Source: Lentisphaeria bacterium
Lineage (GTDB): Bacteria; Verrucomicrobiota; Lentisphaeria; Victivallales; UBA1829
Assembly (NCBI GenBank): GCA_017456805.1
Contig: JAFTIQ010000030.1
Coordinates: 1-64,000 of the forward strand
DNA: 64,000 nucleotides
Direction: 5' to 3'
Part shown: piece by piece, positions 26,759 to 36,603 of the stretch
Numbering within the stretch: the first letter of the stretch is position 1
Layout: every line of letters starts with the position of its first letter
Made by a program: the position numbers and the translations under genes
Notes under the pieces: generated by a model
The model's database searches: none
What the model was told of the DNA's origin: nothing
What the model saw: only the letters and a program-made list of their open reading frames with translations

Positions 26759-29029
26759 TTATTTCCACCGGAAGGTCCGGAATGCATAGGCAGGAAGTTC
26801 AACATTCCCGATTCCGGGCAGTTCCAGCATAATATCTTCTCCGGAGTTCTGAAGCGTAAGCTCCAATTCCCCATCTCTGTTGTACCGGTATTCCTGAACA
26901 ACCACTTGGTCTTCCGGAAGGTTCAAACGGCAGAAATCCTCTTTTCCCTGAGGATCACCGGCAGGATGCGCTGTAATCTCCCGGATCTCTCCATTGTTAA
27001 GCCGTGCATTGGAATATTTCGGCAGGGAGCTTATGGGCATCTGATCATATTCCGCAATCCAGAGCGCACGATGATTGACCCCGCAATCCATCCAGCCGTC
27101 ATCGTTTTTTTGCGCAAACGGCAGATGATCCGAGTAAAGAACCGGATGAACGAGCGTCAGCCGCAAACAGCCTTCAGCATAGTCACAGGAATGAAGATCC
27201 GGAGAATAAAACGCAGAGATCTTTCCTTCCGACTCCATTGCGCACCAATCGATCATAGACAGTTCTTCCGTCTCAGGCGACCTGGTAATCATCCGGTTTC
27301 CAATCCATTCTTTGCATTTCCAGACGTAATGTTCTTTCCTGAGACGGCTGACTGCTGAGCCGCAGGTTCCGGTGAAAAATTGCGGTTCAGATCCCAGTTT
27401 ATGAGCAAGAGAGAGTTTCAGACAGCTCATGTGCTCCTGCCAGTCAAGGCGGATCTTTACGCCGATTTCCGGGATCCCGGCATAATCATAAAGGTCAAGC
27501 CGGACTTCCGAATTCCGGAATTTATAAAATGCCCGCAATATACTGCAGACCGGACCATTGCTGTATTCTTCGGTCCGCACCAGTTCCATCTTACCGAGAT
27601 GATTGTTGAACCGGATCAATTCAAATCCCCAGGTTCTGGTATTGTCGAAAAACACATCCAGAGAAAGCCGGGACAGCAACTCTTTCTGCCGGGCAAATCC
27701 AATAACAGGGAACTCTTTTTCAGAAACACCGTAAGCATACGTTTTCTCTCCCATAGCTTCCAGATCAATGACAGCCGTTAATTTTCCCCAGGCAGCCGCA
27801 CCCGGACCGAACGATGTTGCAGGCGGAAGAATTTGCAGCGGAATCTCTTTTCCCTGTTCATCACGCAAAACATTGAAATTAACTCCGTTCCGGTTGGGAT
27901 CCGGAAAACCATCAAAGGACATAATGCTCTTATGTGTAAACGGATGCGGATTCCAGCAGTAAACACCGCCTTCTTTCATGTACATGGTGTCAAGTTCCGC
28001 ACTTCGCCGGAAAAGTTGGCGGTCAATGAGCTTATCCGCCTGATGTTCCACACTTCCGATTCCGGGGAAAACATCCCTTTCATACGTCTCCCGGACAGAT
28101 GTCCCCGGAAGAATATCATGAAAATGGTTGAAACAAAGTTCATTCCAGGATTCCTCCAGTTCTGAAGAGGGAATTCCGAGTTTTTCTGCCGTAAGTAAGC
28201 GGCGGGTGGCACGGCCGATTTTCCGTTTAACCTCATGGCAATTGGAATAACAGCCGCGGTTAACCGGACCGAGTTCGCCTTTGATGGTCTCCAGAGGAAG
28301 ATCTTTGACCGCTTCAAAATATTCATCCAGAGTGGCAAATACAACATCATGTTCCTTCTGCAATTCCCGGATAACAGCCAATTCTTTCCGGGAAATCCCG
28401 CCCCCATGATCTCCTACACCGAAAAACATCGCCTGATGTTCCAGCGGGGAATTCAGATGTATTTTTATATGAGCATCCAGAAATCTGTCTCCGGCTCCCG
28501 TTCCATAGGAACAGGTAATATGAAGTGCCGTCACAGAAGATCCGTCTTCCGCCTCCCATTTGAACAGAGGTGGAACATCGTGGCTTCTCATGTAAACATA
28601 ATATTGAAATCCGGTTTCATTCAGAAGTTTCGGCAATCCGGCGGGATGACCGAATGCATCCACGTTGTATGCAATATTCACGTTGACTCCGAACCGGTCA
28701 AGAAAGTATCTCTTTGCATTCTCTGCCTGATGATAAATATTCACCGGACGGCTCAGGATCACATCCGACTGAACTTCCCATCCGCCCACGATCCCCCAGC
28801 GTTTTTCCTGAACAAACTGCTGAATCTTCCGGAAAAGTGCCGGATCACACTCTTCCACATAACGGTAAAGTGCAGCCGCTGAACAGTTGAACTTCAAATC
28901 AGGCTGTTCCTCCATGATCCGGACAACCGAATGCATGGTGTTCAGCCAGGAACTTCTGCCGGAACTTCTATTCCAGAGCCAGACAGGATCCAAGTGGGAA
29001 TTACAGATAACATACAATTTTTTCTTCAT
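26759..29029 (-). CDS. GH38-like alpha-mannosidase
   Basis: 756 aa, no signal peptide. N-terminal GH38 catalytic domain: VICNSHLDPVWLW with Zn-binding His/Asp, then YNVDAFGHPAGLP containing the Asp-x-Phe-Gly-His block of the active site, and the helical FNHFHDILPGTSV with further Zn ligands. The C-terminal part is the beta-sandwich common to the family. Hydrolyses alpha-mannosides, or related glycans. Its ATG overlaps the stop of the regulator gene (ATGA). Confidence 0.9.
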   Translation of the reverse strand: MKKKLYVICNSHLDPVWLWNRSSGRSSWLNTMHSVVRIMEEQPDLKFNCSAAALYRYVEECDPALFRKIQQFVQEKRWGIVGGWEVQSDVILSRPVNIYHQAENAKRYFLDRFGVNVNIAYNVDAFGHPAGLPKLLNETGFQYYVYMRSHDVPPLFKWEAEDGSSVTALHITCSYGTGAGDRFLDAHIKIHLNSPLEHQAMFFGVGDHGGGISRKELAVIRELQKEHDVVFATLDEYFEAVKDLPLETIKGELGPVNRGCYSNCHEVKRKIGRATRRLLTAEKLGIPSSELEESWNELCFNHFHDILPGTSVRETYERDVFPGIGSVEHQADKLIDRQLFRRSAELDTMYMKEGGVYCWNPHPFTHKSIMSFDGFPDPNRNGVNFNVLRDEQGKEIPLQILPPATSFGPGAAAWGKLTAVIDLEAMGEKTYAYGVSEKEFPVIGFARQKELLSRLSLDVFFDNTRTWGFELIRFNNHLGKMELVRTEEYSNGPVCSILRAFYKFRNSEVRLDLYDYAGIPEIGVKIRLDWQEHMSCLKLSLAHKLGSEPQFFTGTCGSAVSRLRKEHYVWKCKEWIGNRMITRSPETEELSMIDWCAMESEGKISAFYSPDLHSCDYAEGCLRLTLVHPVLYSDHLPFAQKNDDGWMDCGVNHRALWIAEYDQMPISSLPKYSNARLNNGEIREITAHPAGDPQGKEDFCRLNLPEDQVVVQEYRYNRDGELELTLQNSGEDIMLELPGIGNVELPAYAFRTFRWK

Positions 29030-30042
29030 GAGAGCTCCTTTGGTTCTATGATTTCCGGTACAATTAAAACACTGCGCTCAGGAGTCATCCCGGAACGCAT
29101 GATCTCTTTCATCAATGTAACAGCGTTGATCCCCAGCGCTGTCTTATCCTGACGGGCGATCAGCGGATAATATAAGTTTTCTTCCGTTTTATCAGCACTG
29201 TCAAACCGGGCAAGCCAGATCTTCGCCCCGCACGGAGCCTCATGCAGACGTGTACAATCCGGATCAAGGACCGCATCGAATCCGCCCTTCTTCCATACTT
29301 TCCCGGTATCACGGATCAGCTCAAACTCAACTCCATGATCTTCCAATGCCTGAATATACCCGGAAAGACGGAGCCGGATAGAGGAGTTCTTCTGTTCCTT
29401 TTCCAAAACCGCAAACCTCCGGCATCCTTTCCAGATCAGGGTCCGTGCCAGAGAATACGCCCCTTGAAAATGGTCCGTGGAAACCAGATTGCATTTGGAT
29501 CCGATAACATACAAATCAAACAGAACAAAGGGATATGAGCCGGATTTCGATTGAATATATTCGCTGCTTTTCTCTGTTCCGCCGGGATAAAAGATCAAGC
29601 CGCCGCAAGATTTTTCCGCACGCCGGATCACCTTCATCTCCCCCTCCGGATTCTGCCAGGGATAGGTAAACAGCCGGAATTCATAACCAAGTTTTCTGCA
29701 CCCGGAACGGATCGCTCCGATCGCATCACTCCATGCTGAACTTTCCGGAAAAACAGCCCCGATCGTACGCCGGATGCTCTGGGGATCAAATTCATTCAAA
29801 GCTGAAGATAAAAAGGTTCCGCGGTGTTTGATCCGGCAGATCAACTGTTCTTCTTCCAGCATAAACAATGCCTGGGAAACGGTATTCCGGGAAACGCCGA
29901 ACATCCGGCAAAGTTCCAGCTCTTTGGGTAATTTCCCTATCCCCCGCGCCTGCTCGCTCTGGATATATTCCCGCAAATGTTCGTAAAGCCGTATATAAAG
30001 CGGCTGATTCGTTTTCATTTTACGAATATCTTTTTTCAGCAT
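29026..30042 (-). CDS. GntR-family regulator with LacI-type sensor domain
   Basis: 338 aa from ATG 30042 (AAAGGAG 8 nt upstream). N-terminal winged helix: PLYIRLYEHLREYI, LPKELELCRMFGVSRNTVSQAL, LEEEQLICRIKHRGTFL. Residues ~90-338 follow the periplasmic-binding-protein fold of LacI/AraR regulators (RTIGAVFPESSAWS, GGLIFYPGG, FVLFDLY, NLVSTDHFQGAYSLA). Probably senses a mannose- or rhamnose-containing sugar and controls the two glycosidases. First gene of the unit; ATGA overlap with GH38. Confidence 0.88.
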   Translation of the reverse strand: MLKKDIRKMKTNQPLYIRLYEHLREYIQSEQARGIGKLPKELELCRMFGVSRNTVSQALFMLEEEQLICRIKHRGTFLSSALNEFDPQSIRRTIGAVFPESSAWSDAIGAIRSGCRKLGYEFRLFTYPWQNPEGEMKVIRRAEKSCGGLIFYPGGTEKSSEYIQSKSGSYPFVLFDLYVIGSKCNLVSTDHFQGAYSLARTLIWKGCRRFAVLEKEQKNSSIRLRLSGYIQALEDHGVEFELIRDTGKVWKKGGFDAVLDPDCTRLHEAPCGAKIWLARFDSADKTEENLYYPLIARQDKTALGINAVTLMKEIMRSGMTPERSVLIVPEIIEPKELS

Positions 30043-30067
30043 GGCAGAGTCTCCTTTCCCTTTCTGA

Positions 30068-30096
30068 AATATAGAACCGTCTTCAAGAAATATCAA
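30068..30096 (-). promoter_or_regulatory. Promoter of the GntR-GH38 unit
   Basis: Minus strand TTGATA (30096-30091), 17-bp spacer, TATATT (30073-30068); leader of about 20 nt. Confidence 0.6.
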
Positions 30097-30205
30097 TATC
30101 TGTTTCCGTTTATTTATGGTGCATAAATGAGTCATAATAAAAACAACAGAAAAATCCTGTTCCATAAACCGGAATCCTTTTCTGTTTGAAATCACCTCCT
30201 GAATC

Positions 30206-30238
30206 AAAAAAAAACGGGAGGGCTTTAACACCCTCCCG
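30206..30238 (-). terminator. Terminator of the seven-gene pseudopilin/LamG operon
   Basis: Minus strand perfect 8-bp stem CGGGAGGG with CCCTCCCG, 8-nt loop, then nine T. Located 22 nt after the stop of the PHP-like gene. Confidence 0.9.
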
Positions 30239-30259
30239 AACTCGGAACAAAAGGAAATC

Positions 30260-31993
30260 TTATTCCACAAAGAACGGAGTGGAAACCATCACTCTGTGCT
30301 TTTCTTCCCCTTCTGCTTCAACACGGATGAATTTATCCGCTTTGACGCCCTTCAGCGGGACTTCCAGATTCACGGTCTTCGTACCCGGATTTGCTTTGAA
30401 GATCACTTCTGCATCCGCATAAACACGGACTTCTGTAATCGTTCCTTCCGCAATTTCTGCAGAGATGGAAACTGTTGCATTTTCCAATTCAGATTTGGAA
30501 ACAACCGTTCCGGGAAGTTTACCGTTGAGTGTGACATCCGCTTCATTGAACCATGCGGCTGCAATGGTGTGATGACTGCGGATCGCTTTGACCACGCTGT
30601 CGCGGCAGGGTTTTTCGCCCTGAAGGTAAACAAAGTTCACTGCGGGGTTGTCCAGGATCCGGCGGAAACCGAAGAGGTCCACAGAGTTCATGATCGCAAT
30701 GCGTCCGCCTTCCAGCCAGAATTTTTCAATGGTGGTTCCAGCCATGGGGATCAGGGGTTCTTCATCCACTGCATCGTAGTTATACTTTGTCCAGTAATCA
30801 ACTTTGACGGGGTGAGTTGCGCAGATCGCACCATGTTTTTCGTGGACATAATCGATTGCTTTTTTGAGGTATGCATCCACTTCTTCATCACCGTAAAGAC
30901 TGCGGGTGAATTCCGGGGTGTAAGCATCCGGATCGATCCCGATGGGAAGCATGTGGTAGTTGTTATGTCCGATATCATCGGTGCATGTCTGCCAGTTGAA
31001 GGGATGATATTCCTGACCATCAAGGAAGAGGACTTTATCATCGGAATATTTTGCGGGGTCGAGTTTTCCGGCATAGGGGCCCACATCTTTGACGGCAAGA
31101 CCGCAGATATCGAAACCGAGATACCGCATCATCGCGTTGATGGTTCCGGGAGCGGAATCGCAGCCGTACCAGTCAAGGGAGTGCATGTGGATGTTGAGTT
31201 TGTAATTCTTCTTGATGGGCAGTTCTTTGGGTTCTTCAATGACGGGTTCGGGTTCGCCGTTTTTGAACCGTTCGAAATAAGCCTGCAGGTTCTTCAGATA
31301 TTTTTTCCAGAATGCCAGACAGCGATCGCCTTCGGCGGGTCTCTTTTCCGGGAAGAGCAGCTGGTTCAGGAAGAACATTCCTTTGCCATGTTTTGCACGG
31401 AGAATCAAAGCACCGTCGCGCACACCGGGATCCATGTAGGAACCGAGGATATCCCATTTATCGTTTGCAAGATAGCAGGACTGAGCAGCGGTTCTGAGCA
31501 TTTCCGCAGGGGTTTCTTTGTACTGTCTGATGATACGGAAGGTATTGGAACAGACTCTCCAGTCGATCATTTCATCCGGAGTGATCTTTTCCGGAACGTT
31601 GAAGAGGCCTTTGCCTTCTTTTTCGATCCAGGGCATCATATAGATGTAATAGGGTTCCTGACCGTATTTTGTGGCATCGCCGATGGTGGGGATGTGACGG
31701 TGGATCAGCTGAGTATAGCCCACATCGTTGGGCAGGAAATAGGGAGCCCAGCGCTGATAATCCTGATGCATGAAAAGCAGGATCCCGCCGCGGGCAACCC
31801 AGCCGGCAATGTATTCTTCATCATTTTCGATGTAATCATTGAAGCCGTTCTGTTCCACGATCGCAACATCAAAATTTTCCAGATAATTGGGCTTGGAGTA
31901 ATCGATCTGTTTGATGTCGTACCCTTCTTCTCTCATGAATTCCTGGCAGGGGAACTCAGGCTGATGCCAATGTTTGAAATAACCGAAACGCAT
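30260..31993 (-). CDS. ThuA/GATase-like domain fused to a PHP-type metallohydrolase
   Basis: 577 aa, no signal peptide. Residues ~1-240 read like a ThuA/GATase1-fold domain: FDVAIVEQNGFNDYIENDEE, then GWVARGGILLFMHQDYQRWAP and HGKGMFFLNQLLFPEKR. Residues ~270-480 resemble a PHP metallohydrolase: LNIHMHSLDWYGCD (His-x-His), LFLDGQEYHPF and ICATHPVKVDYW. A short beta domain ends the protein. This domain pair is unfamiliar to me. Last gene of the operon; a role in breaking down an oxidised or phosphorylated sugar is only a guess. Confidence 0.6.
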   Translation of the reverse strand: MRFGYFKHWHQPEFPCQEFMREEGYDIKQIDYSKPNYLENFDVAIVEQNGFNDYIENDEEYIAGWVARGGILLFMHQDYQRWAPYFLPNDVGYTQLIHRHIPTIGDATKYGQEPYYIYMMPWIEKEGKGLFNVPEKITPDEMIDWRVCSNTFRIIRQYKETPAEMLRTAAQSCYLANDKWDILGSYMDPGVRDGALILRAKHGKGMFFLNQLLFPEKRPAEGDRCLAFWKKYLKNLQAYFERFKNGEPEPVIEEPKELPIKKNYKLNIHMHSLDWYGCDSAPGTINAMMRYLGFDICGLAVKDVGPYAGKLDPAKYSDDKVLFLDGQEYHPFNWQTCTDDIGHNNYHMLPIGIDPDAYTPEFTRSLYGDEEVDAYLKKAIDYVHEKHGAICATHPVKVDYWTKYNYDAVDEEPLIPMAGTTIEKFWLEGGRIAIMNSVDLFGFRRILDNPAVNFVYLQGEKPCRDSVVKAIRSHHTIAAAWFNEADVTLNGKLPGTVVSKSELENATVSISAEIAEGTITEVRVYADAEVIFKANPGTKTVNLEVPLKGVKADKFIRVEAEGEEKHRVMVSTPFFVE

Positions 31994-32023
31994 GTTTTTC
32001 CTCCTTTATGCTTTCTGGTTGAG

Positions 32024-32809
32024 TCAAAAAACGTAATCAATGTCTGCAGCGACGAAGTAATGATCGCTGGGGAACATATCTCCGTCTGCATCGTAAATAA
32101 TTTCTCCGTCACGGGCTTTCAGGTTTCCGTGGGTGAAAATATAATCCATTCTGCCCTGTCCGCAAATCCCGAAGTCATAACTTCCGCGGATTCCCTGAAA
32201 TTCATGACAGGTCAGAGTGAACCGATCCTGTTCCGGCATGGAATCCACCCATCCGGCTTCTTCCAGAATCCGAATGGAACGGTTTGCAGGATCACAATTC
32301 AAGTCCCCGGTCAGGATCTGGGGATAATCTGCTCCCCAGACTTCCATATCCTCGTTGACCATTTCCGCCGCCTTTTCCCGGGCAAGCTGAGAGGCATGAT
32401 CAAAGTGGGTATTGATCACCCGAACCCGTCCGAAAGGACCATCCAGCAGAACCCAGTTCACAAACCGGACACATTCGCTCCCCCAGCCTTTTGTTCCGCA
32501 GACATGGGGTTTTTCCGACAAGTGCCATGCACCGGTTCCGAGACTCCGGAATTTTCCCTTCCGGTAAAAAATCGCATTCTCCGGAAAGTAGTTACCCGGA
32601 TAGGAAATCCCGTAATAGCAATCATACTCTTTCCCGATCGCAGCAATAAAATCTGCCAGCTGGTCATTATGACATTCCTGAAGACAGATGATATCCGGAT
32701 TCCGTTTCATGATCGTGCTGATACAAAAATCCTTCCGGTTCACCCACTGACGGGGTCCATGGTCTGACCCCGATGAGGCAAAACGGATATTGCAGCTGAT
32801 GACTCTCAT
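32024..32809 (-). CDS. Cytoplasmic endonuclease/exonuclease/phosphatase-family hydrolase
   Basis: 261 aa, no signal peptide. EEP motifs: ISCNIRFAS, CLQECHND, VINTHFDHASQLAREKAA, LTGDLNCDP, GRMDYIFT and PSDHYFVAAD. This is the same subgroup as the lipoprotein at 9309-10151; both share the NTH(L/F)DH and SDHY blocks. Substrate unknown: phosphodiester or phosphomonoester. In the operon, between the large LamG/barrel gene and the PHP-like gene; 3 nt after the former's stop codon. Confidence 0.85.
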   Translation of the reverse strand: MRVISCNIRFASSGSDHGPRQWVNRKDFCISTIMKRNPDIICLQECHNDQLADFIAAIGKEYDCYYGISYPGNYFPENAIFYRKGKFRSLGTGAWHLSEKPHVCGTKGWGSECVRFVNWVLLDGPFGRVRVINTHFDHASQLAREKAAEMVNEDMEVWGADYPQILTGDLNCDPANRSIRILEEAGWVDSMPEQDRFTLTCHEFQGIRGSYDFGICGQGRMDYIFTHGNLKARDGEIIYDADGDMFPSDHYFVAADIDYVF

Positions 32810-32812
32810 TTT

Positions 32813-35800
32813 TTATTCTCCAATCTGAATCAATGCAAAGTTATAACCGGGGATCCGGAGTGTGACAGAATCCCCTTTGGAAAGTGCTTTTCCGGTCCGC
32901 ATATCTTTCAAAGCGGCACCCGGCGCAATCCCAAGCTTCTTCCAGTCAATATTCACTGTAACGGTCCGTTCCGTATTCTGTTTGTTCACAACAACAGCCA
33001 TCGCTTTCCCGTTGAGTTTGTAAATACTGATGAAAATATCTTTATCCGGGGAAACAACGGCTTTCTGTTTCCGGTAGGAAAGGAACTGGATATTCTCGTC
33101 TTTCAGCCCGAAATCATCCAGGATCCTGTAATGTTTCAGAATATAATCCGTATCGCACCAGCAAACCCAGAGCATCGTGTCATGAAGCAGAACAAGCGCA
33201 AGAAGCTGATCGTTATACTTCGGCATCCAGCGGGCTTCTTTGGAACCGACCCGTCCCAGGTTGGGCAGCAGCATCGGCATGACACCGGAGGAGTTCAGAT
33301 AATAACACTGGAACTCATCCAGTCCGTACAGTTCCAGATAGTTCTGATTTTCTGAGATCACAGTTTCCAACTCTTCGCCGGAACACTGGAAATCCATGAA
33401 TGCATTGATCGGCGCACAGGTTCGTGCAGACATGTGCCCCCAGAGGAAGTTGGTCTTCGGGTTCGTTCCGGGCGCATGAAGCAGAGAATAGAGCCGTTTG
33501 ACATATTCCCGGGTCGCACGGATCGGGAAGGTCAATTTCTGCGCCCCGGTTTCATCAATATATCCGCAGCCGTGAAGTTCATTGGCACAGTTGACCGCGC
33601 CGAGACTGTCCACATAAACCACTTTCAAACCGCCCTCCCGGATCAGATAATCAATCTGCCAGATGGTCAAATCAGCAAGAGAGGACGCCGGACACTGAGG
33701 ATATACGTTGTAAGGATTCCGCCACTGCTGACGGAAAATCTTGTACTCCGTCGTATCAGGACTCGTCAGAGTCGGGTTGATGTACAGAGACATTTCAATG
33801 CCCTGATCCCGGAACCGTTTCACCTCCTGTTTGAAGATCTCCAGAGATTTGAATTCCGGTGTAAAACCGCCATTGTAGCCGGGATATTTCCGGATCTCTC
33901 TTTTGACCTGGGAAGGATGACAGATGTTTGCCGGTTTATGGGCATGGACACGCCATGAGCGGAACTCTTTCGGAATGGGTTTCACCGGATTGGCTTCGAT
34001 CCCGAATTCCAAATTCAATCCCTTCCGTGCAAGATTGACAGGTTTATCAATAAAACGGATCTGCCAGACTGTATTTCCCCCGCGCTTGAAGTAACGGTTC
34101 GCAGTCAGAGTATCTCCATTGTTCCAGTATTCAAACGACTCTGCAACAAAGGTCAGCCCCACATCAATATTTCCCACCCAGAGAGAGGGGATCTGGCGCA
34201 CTGACATCGGAGTTTTGATCTTGCCGACATAATTTTCCCGGGAGAAGAAATGACCGTTATAAAACTCCGCCACTTCGGAGGGCATTTCCATTTCCAGGAA
34301 AAGTTCATCCAGCCGGATCGCCTGTTTCTCTGCTTTCACCGTATACCAGAGGAACCCGTCAAATTCCATATACATGGTTCCATTGAGTTTCAATCCGCCG
34401 GCAGAAGCAGTGAATTCCATCGTTACTTTCGCATCCTCTGCTTTCACTGTCTTGAACTTGAATTGGTCAAAAACAACCTTTTTTCCGTTGATTTTTCCCT
34501 TCAGGACAGGTTTTGCAGAAAAGAGTTTGACTCCCTGAGAAATGATCTGCTCCGGCAGAAGAGAAGTCCCGAACACATGATCTCTTCCGATCACGGAAAG
34601 AACATTTCCGTTCTGCTTGATCGGGGTGTAAGGATAAACCACTCCCGCATTGGCTCCGGGCTTCTCAACCAGCCATTTCGGCTGCCCGATATGATTGTAA
34701 TACTGATCCACTGAGAGCAATTCCGCTCCCTGCCTGTTCAGGAAAGAAAAGGTGATCGTACAATCTCCGGGAGTCAGTTTCTTCAGATCAAAGGATCCTT
34801 TGGCGACCGGTCTGCCCTCCGCCGTGCAGGAAAGTGTCCTGCCATCCTTTGACTTGATCGTTACCTGAACCTTATTTGTCCCGGCAAGTTTGTAATGACT
34901 TTTCAGATCGATTTCAAAAGAGAGGATTCCGTTTACCAGATCGGTAGCCGTTGTGACTGCCACTTCATCCTTGAACACCAGCGGGATATCCTGCGCAAAG
35001 ATTTTTTCCCCGTTATCCGCCGCAGCATTCAGCCGGATGATCCCTGCCCGGAAGCCGGAAAGAGGATCGGTATATTTGAAGGTATAAGCTTTTCCGCCGG
35101 GAACTGCCGCCTTCAATGTTTTCGAAGCGAATTCTCTTCCATCCGGATCGATAAAACGGATGTCAAGAGTCACATTTTTCTGCTTGCCGGACTGGTTCAT
35201 GATCTCAAGAGCAAAATCAAGTTTCCGTTCAAAAAGCCGCTCATAATTCAGCGTAAGTCTTCCGAATGCACCCTTTTCGCTGAGCCGGAAATCGGCAAAC
35301 CAGGCACGGTAAGGCATTCCGGAAGGGGAAACGGAAGAGAAAATAATATCCGGTTCCAGCTGTCTGTCTCGGCAGATATTGAACTTCCAGAGAGAATTTT
35401 CCCGGAAGGGTGATTTCAATTCGGAAAGAGGAATGGAAATCTCACAGATCCAGTGTCCTTCATAGATCCCGTTTTTGATCGTCCATTTTCCGTTCCACTC
35501 TTTGCGGGAGTTGCAGGTATCAAATATCGCGCCGCCATAGTTGAAGATCCCCTGATAGAATCCCATATCCATGTGGGGAGGTCTCAGATAGATCTCATAG
35601 GCATCATCGGTATAGACATCGCTGTCGCGCTTCGTCTGAATATTCTTCAGAGAAGTTGCACCGGGAATTTTTCCGACGAAACAGAAATAGAGATTCTTCT
35701 TATCGGTTCCCATGTACGCTTCCGTATCGGGATCGATCTGGAGTCTGGGATTGCGCAGTTCGATGAAACCGCCCATTTTTGCGGCGGAAAGCCATTCGGA

Positions 35801-36592
35801 ATCCACAAAATTCCCATCGATCTTCGGCGGGACCTTCATCACAGGAACCGTCAGAAAAGTGGGTTTACTGGATTCAATGGGAAGCTCCAGAACAGGTTTG
35901 GATTCCTCATCATAGATCTTTTTCAGCTCTTTTTCCGAAAGAGGTTCCGAATAGAACCGCAGAAGATCGAAGACCGTTTCATAGGAGCGGTTCGGTTTGC
36001 CGAAAGGACGGGGATTCATGATAAAATCACCGAATTCCCAGGCGAACATGGCTTCTTTACATTCGTAACTGGCAACTTCTTTTCCGTTGAGATAAATACG
36101 GATGAGGTTTGCTTTTTTACTCCAGGTTGCGGCAACAAAAATCCATTCGCCCTGCTTCATCTCATCTTTCCGGCGGGTGGCGGCATAGCAATAGCCGGTG
36201 CCGTGTTTCCCGTTGGGATTTCCGAAATAGAACGTTGTACCAAGCCCGGTTTTCCCGGAATATTTGTAAAGAATGAATCTGCCGTTCTTCGCTCTGCTGT
36301 CACTGCGCAGGAAAAAGAGAAATTCATCCTTTGTACTGTCCCAGTTGACCGGTTTCATCCAGAACGCAACGGTTCCTTCTGCCGGGGTGACTTTTTTCGG
36401 ACAGGGGATGGTCAGAGTCGAATCCGCCAGTTTCAAAGCCTCTCCCCGGATCCCCTGAACAAATTCAGCTTTTCCTTTCAAAGCCTTTGCAGGAAGTCCG
36501 GTTTTTCCGTTGAAATCATACTGCACAACGGGTTTTGCGGCAAAAACGCTCCCCAGTCCTGCCCATAAGAGCAGCAATAAAATCTTTTTCAT
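32813..36592 (-). CDS. Large secreted LamG / CBM9-like / TIM-barrel protein
   Basis: 1259 aa. Signal peptide MKKILLLLLWAGLGSVFA; a LamG domain (~20-235; YDFNGKTG, VAFWMKPVNWDS, WIFVAATWSKKANLIRIYLNG); a CBM9-like domain (~245-455; PPKIDGNFVDSEW, DDAYEIYLRPP, CEISIPLSEL); beta-sandwiches (~460-880, including FLWYTVKAEKQAI); then a barrel (~890-1180) with LYINPTLTSPD, VVYVDSLGAVNC and DFQCSGEELE; and a short C-terminal beta domain. The acidic residues in the last two motifs are catalytic candidates. Barrel and sandwich layout recalls GH123/DUF6067-like proteins, but I cannot confirm that. Its paralogue is at 47140-50904. Confidence 0.7.
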   Translation of the reverse strand: MKKILLLLLWAGLGSVFAAKPVVQYDFNGKTGLPAKALKGKAEFVQGIRGEALKLADSTLTIPCPKKVTPAEGTVAFWMKPVNWDSTKDEFLFFLRSDSRAKNGRFILYKYSGKTGLGTTFYFGNPNGKHGTGYCYAATRRKDEMKQGEWIFVAATWSKKANLIRIYLNGKEVASYECKEAMFAWEFGDFIMNPRPFGKPNRSYETVFDLLRFYSEPLSEKELKKIYDEESKPVLELPIESSKPTFLTVPVMKVPPKIDGNFVDSEWLSAAKMGGFIELRNPRLQIDPDTEAYMGTDKKNLYFCFVGKIPGATSLKNIQTKRDSDVYTDDAYEIYLRPPHMDMGFYQGIFNYGGAIFDTCNSRKEWNGKWTIKNGIYEGHWICEISIPLSELKSPFRENSLWKFNICRDRQLEPDIIFSSVSPSGMPYRAWFADFRLSEKGAFGRLTLNYERLFERKLDFALEIMNQSGKQKNVTLDIRFIDPDGREFASKTLKAAVPGGKAYTFKYTDPLSGFRAGIIRLNAAADNGEKIFAQDIPLVFKDEVAVTTATDLVNGILSFEIDLKSHYKLAGTNKVQVTIKSKDGRTLSCTAEGRPVAKGSFDLKKLTPGDCTITFSFLNRQGAELLSVDQYYNHIGQPKWLVEKPGANAGVVYPYTPIKQNGNVLSVIGRDHVFGTSLLPEQIISQGVKLFSAKPVLKGKINGKKVVFDQFKFKTVKAEDAKVTMEFTASAGGLKLNGTMYMEFDGFLWYTVKAEKQAIRLDELFLEMEMPSEVAEFYNGHFFSRENYVGKIKTPMSVRQIPSLWVGNIDVGLTFVAESFEYWNNGDTLTANRYFKRGGNTVWQIRFIDKPVNLARKGLNLEFGIEANPVKPIPKEFRSWRVHAHKPANICHPSQVKREIRKYPGYNGGFTPEFKSLEIFKQEVKRFRDQGIEMSLYINPTLTSPDTTEYKIFRQQWRNPYNVYPQCPASSLADLTIWQIDYLIREGGLKVVYVDSLGAVNCANELHGCGYIDETGAQKLTFPIRATREYVKRLYSLLHAPGTNPKTNFLWGHMSARTCAPINAFMDFQCSGEELETVISENQNYLELYGLDEFQCYYLNSSGVMPMLLPNLGRVGSKEARWMPKYNDQLLALVLLHDTMLWVCWCDTDYILKHYRILDDFGLKDENIQFLSYRKQKAVVSPDKDIFISIYKLNGKAMAVVVNKQNTERTVTVNIDWKKLGIAPGAALKDMRTGKALSKGDSVTLRIPGYNFALIQIGE

Positions 36593-36603
36593 TCAAAGCT
36601 CCG

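Noticed and set aside
30296..32767. An 823-codon plus-strand frame opposite the PHP-like and EEP genes
   Set aside because: Antisense shadow; the minus-strand genes carry recognisable catalytic motifs and a perfect terminator.
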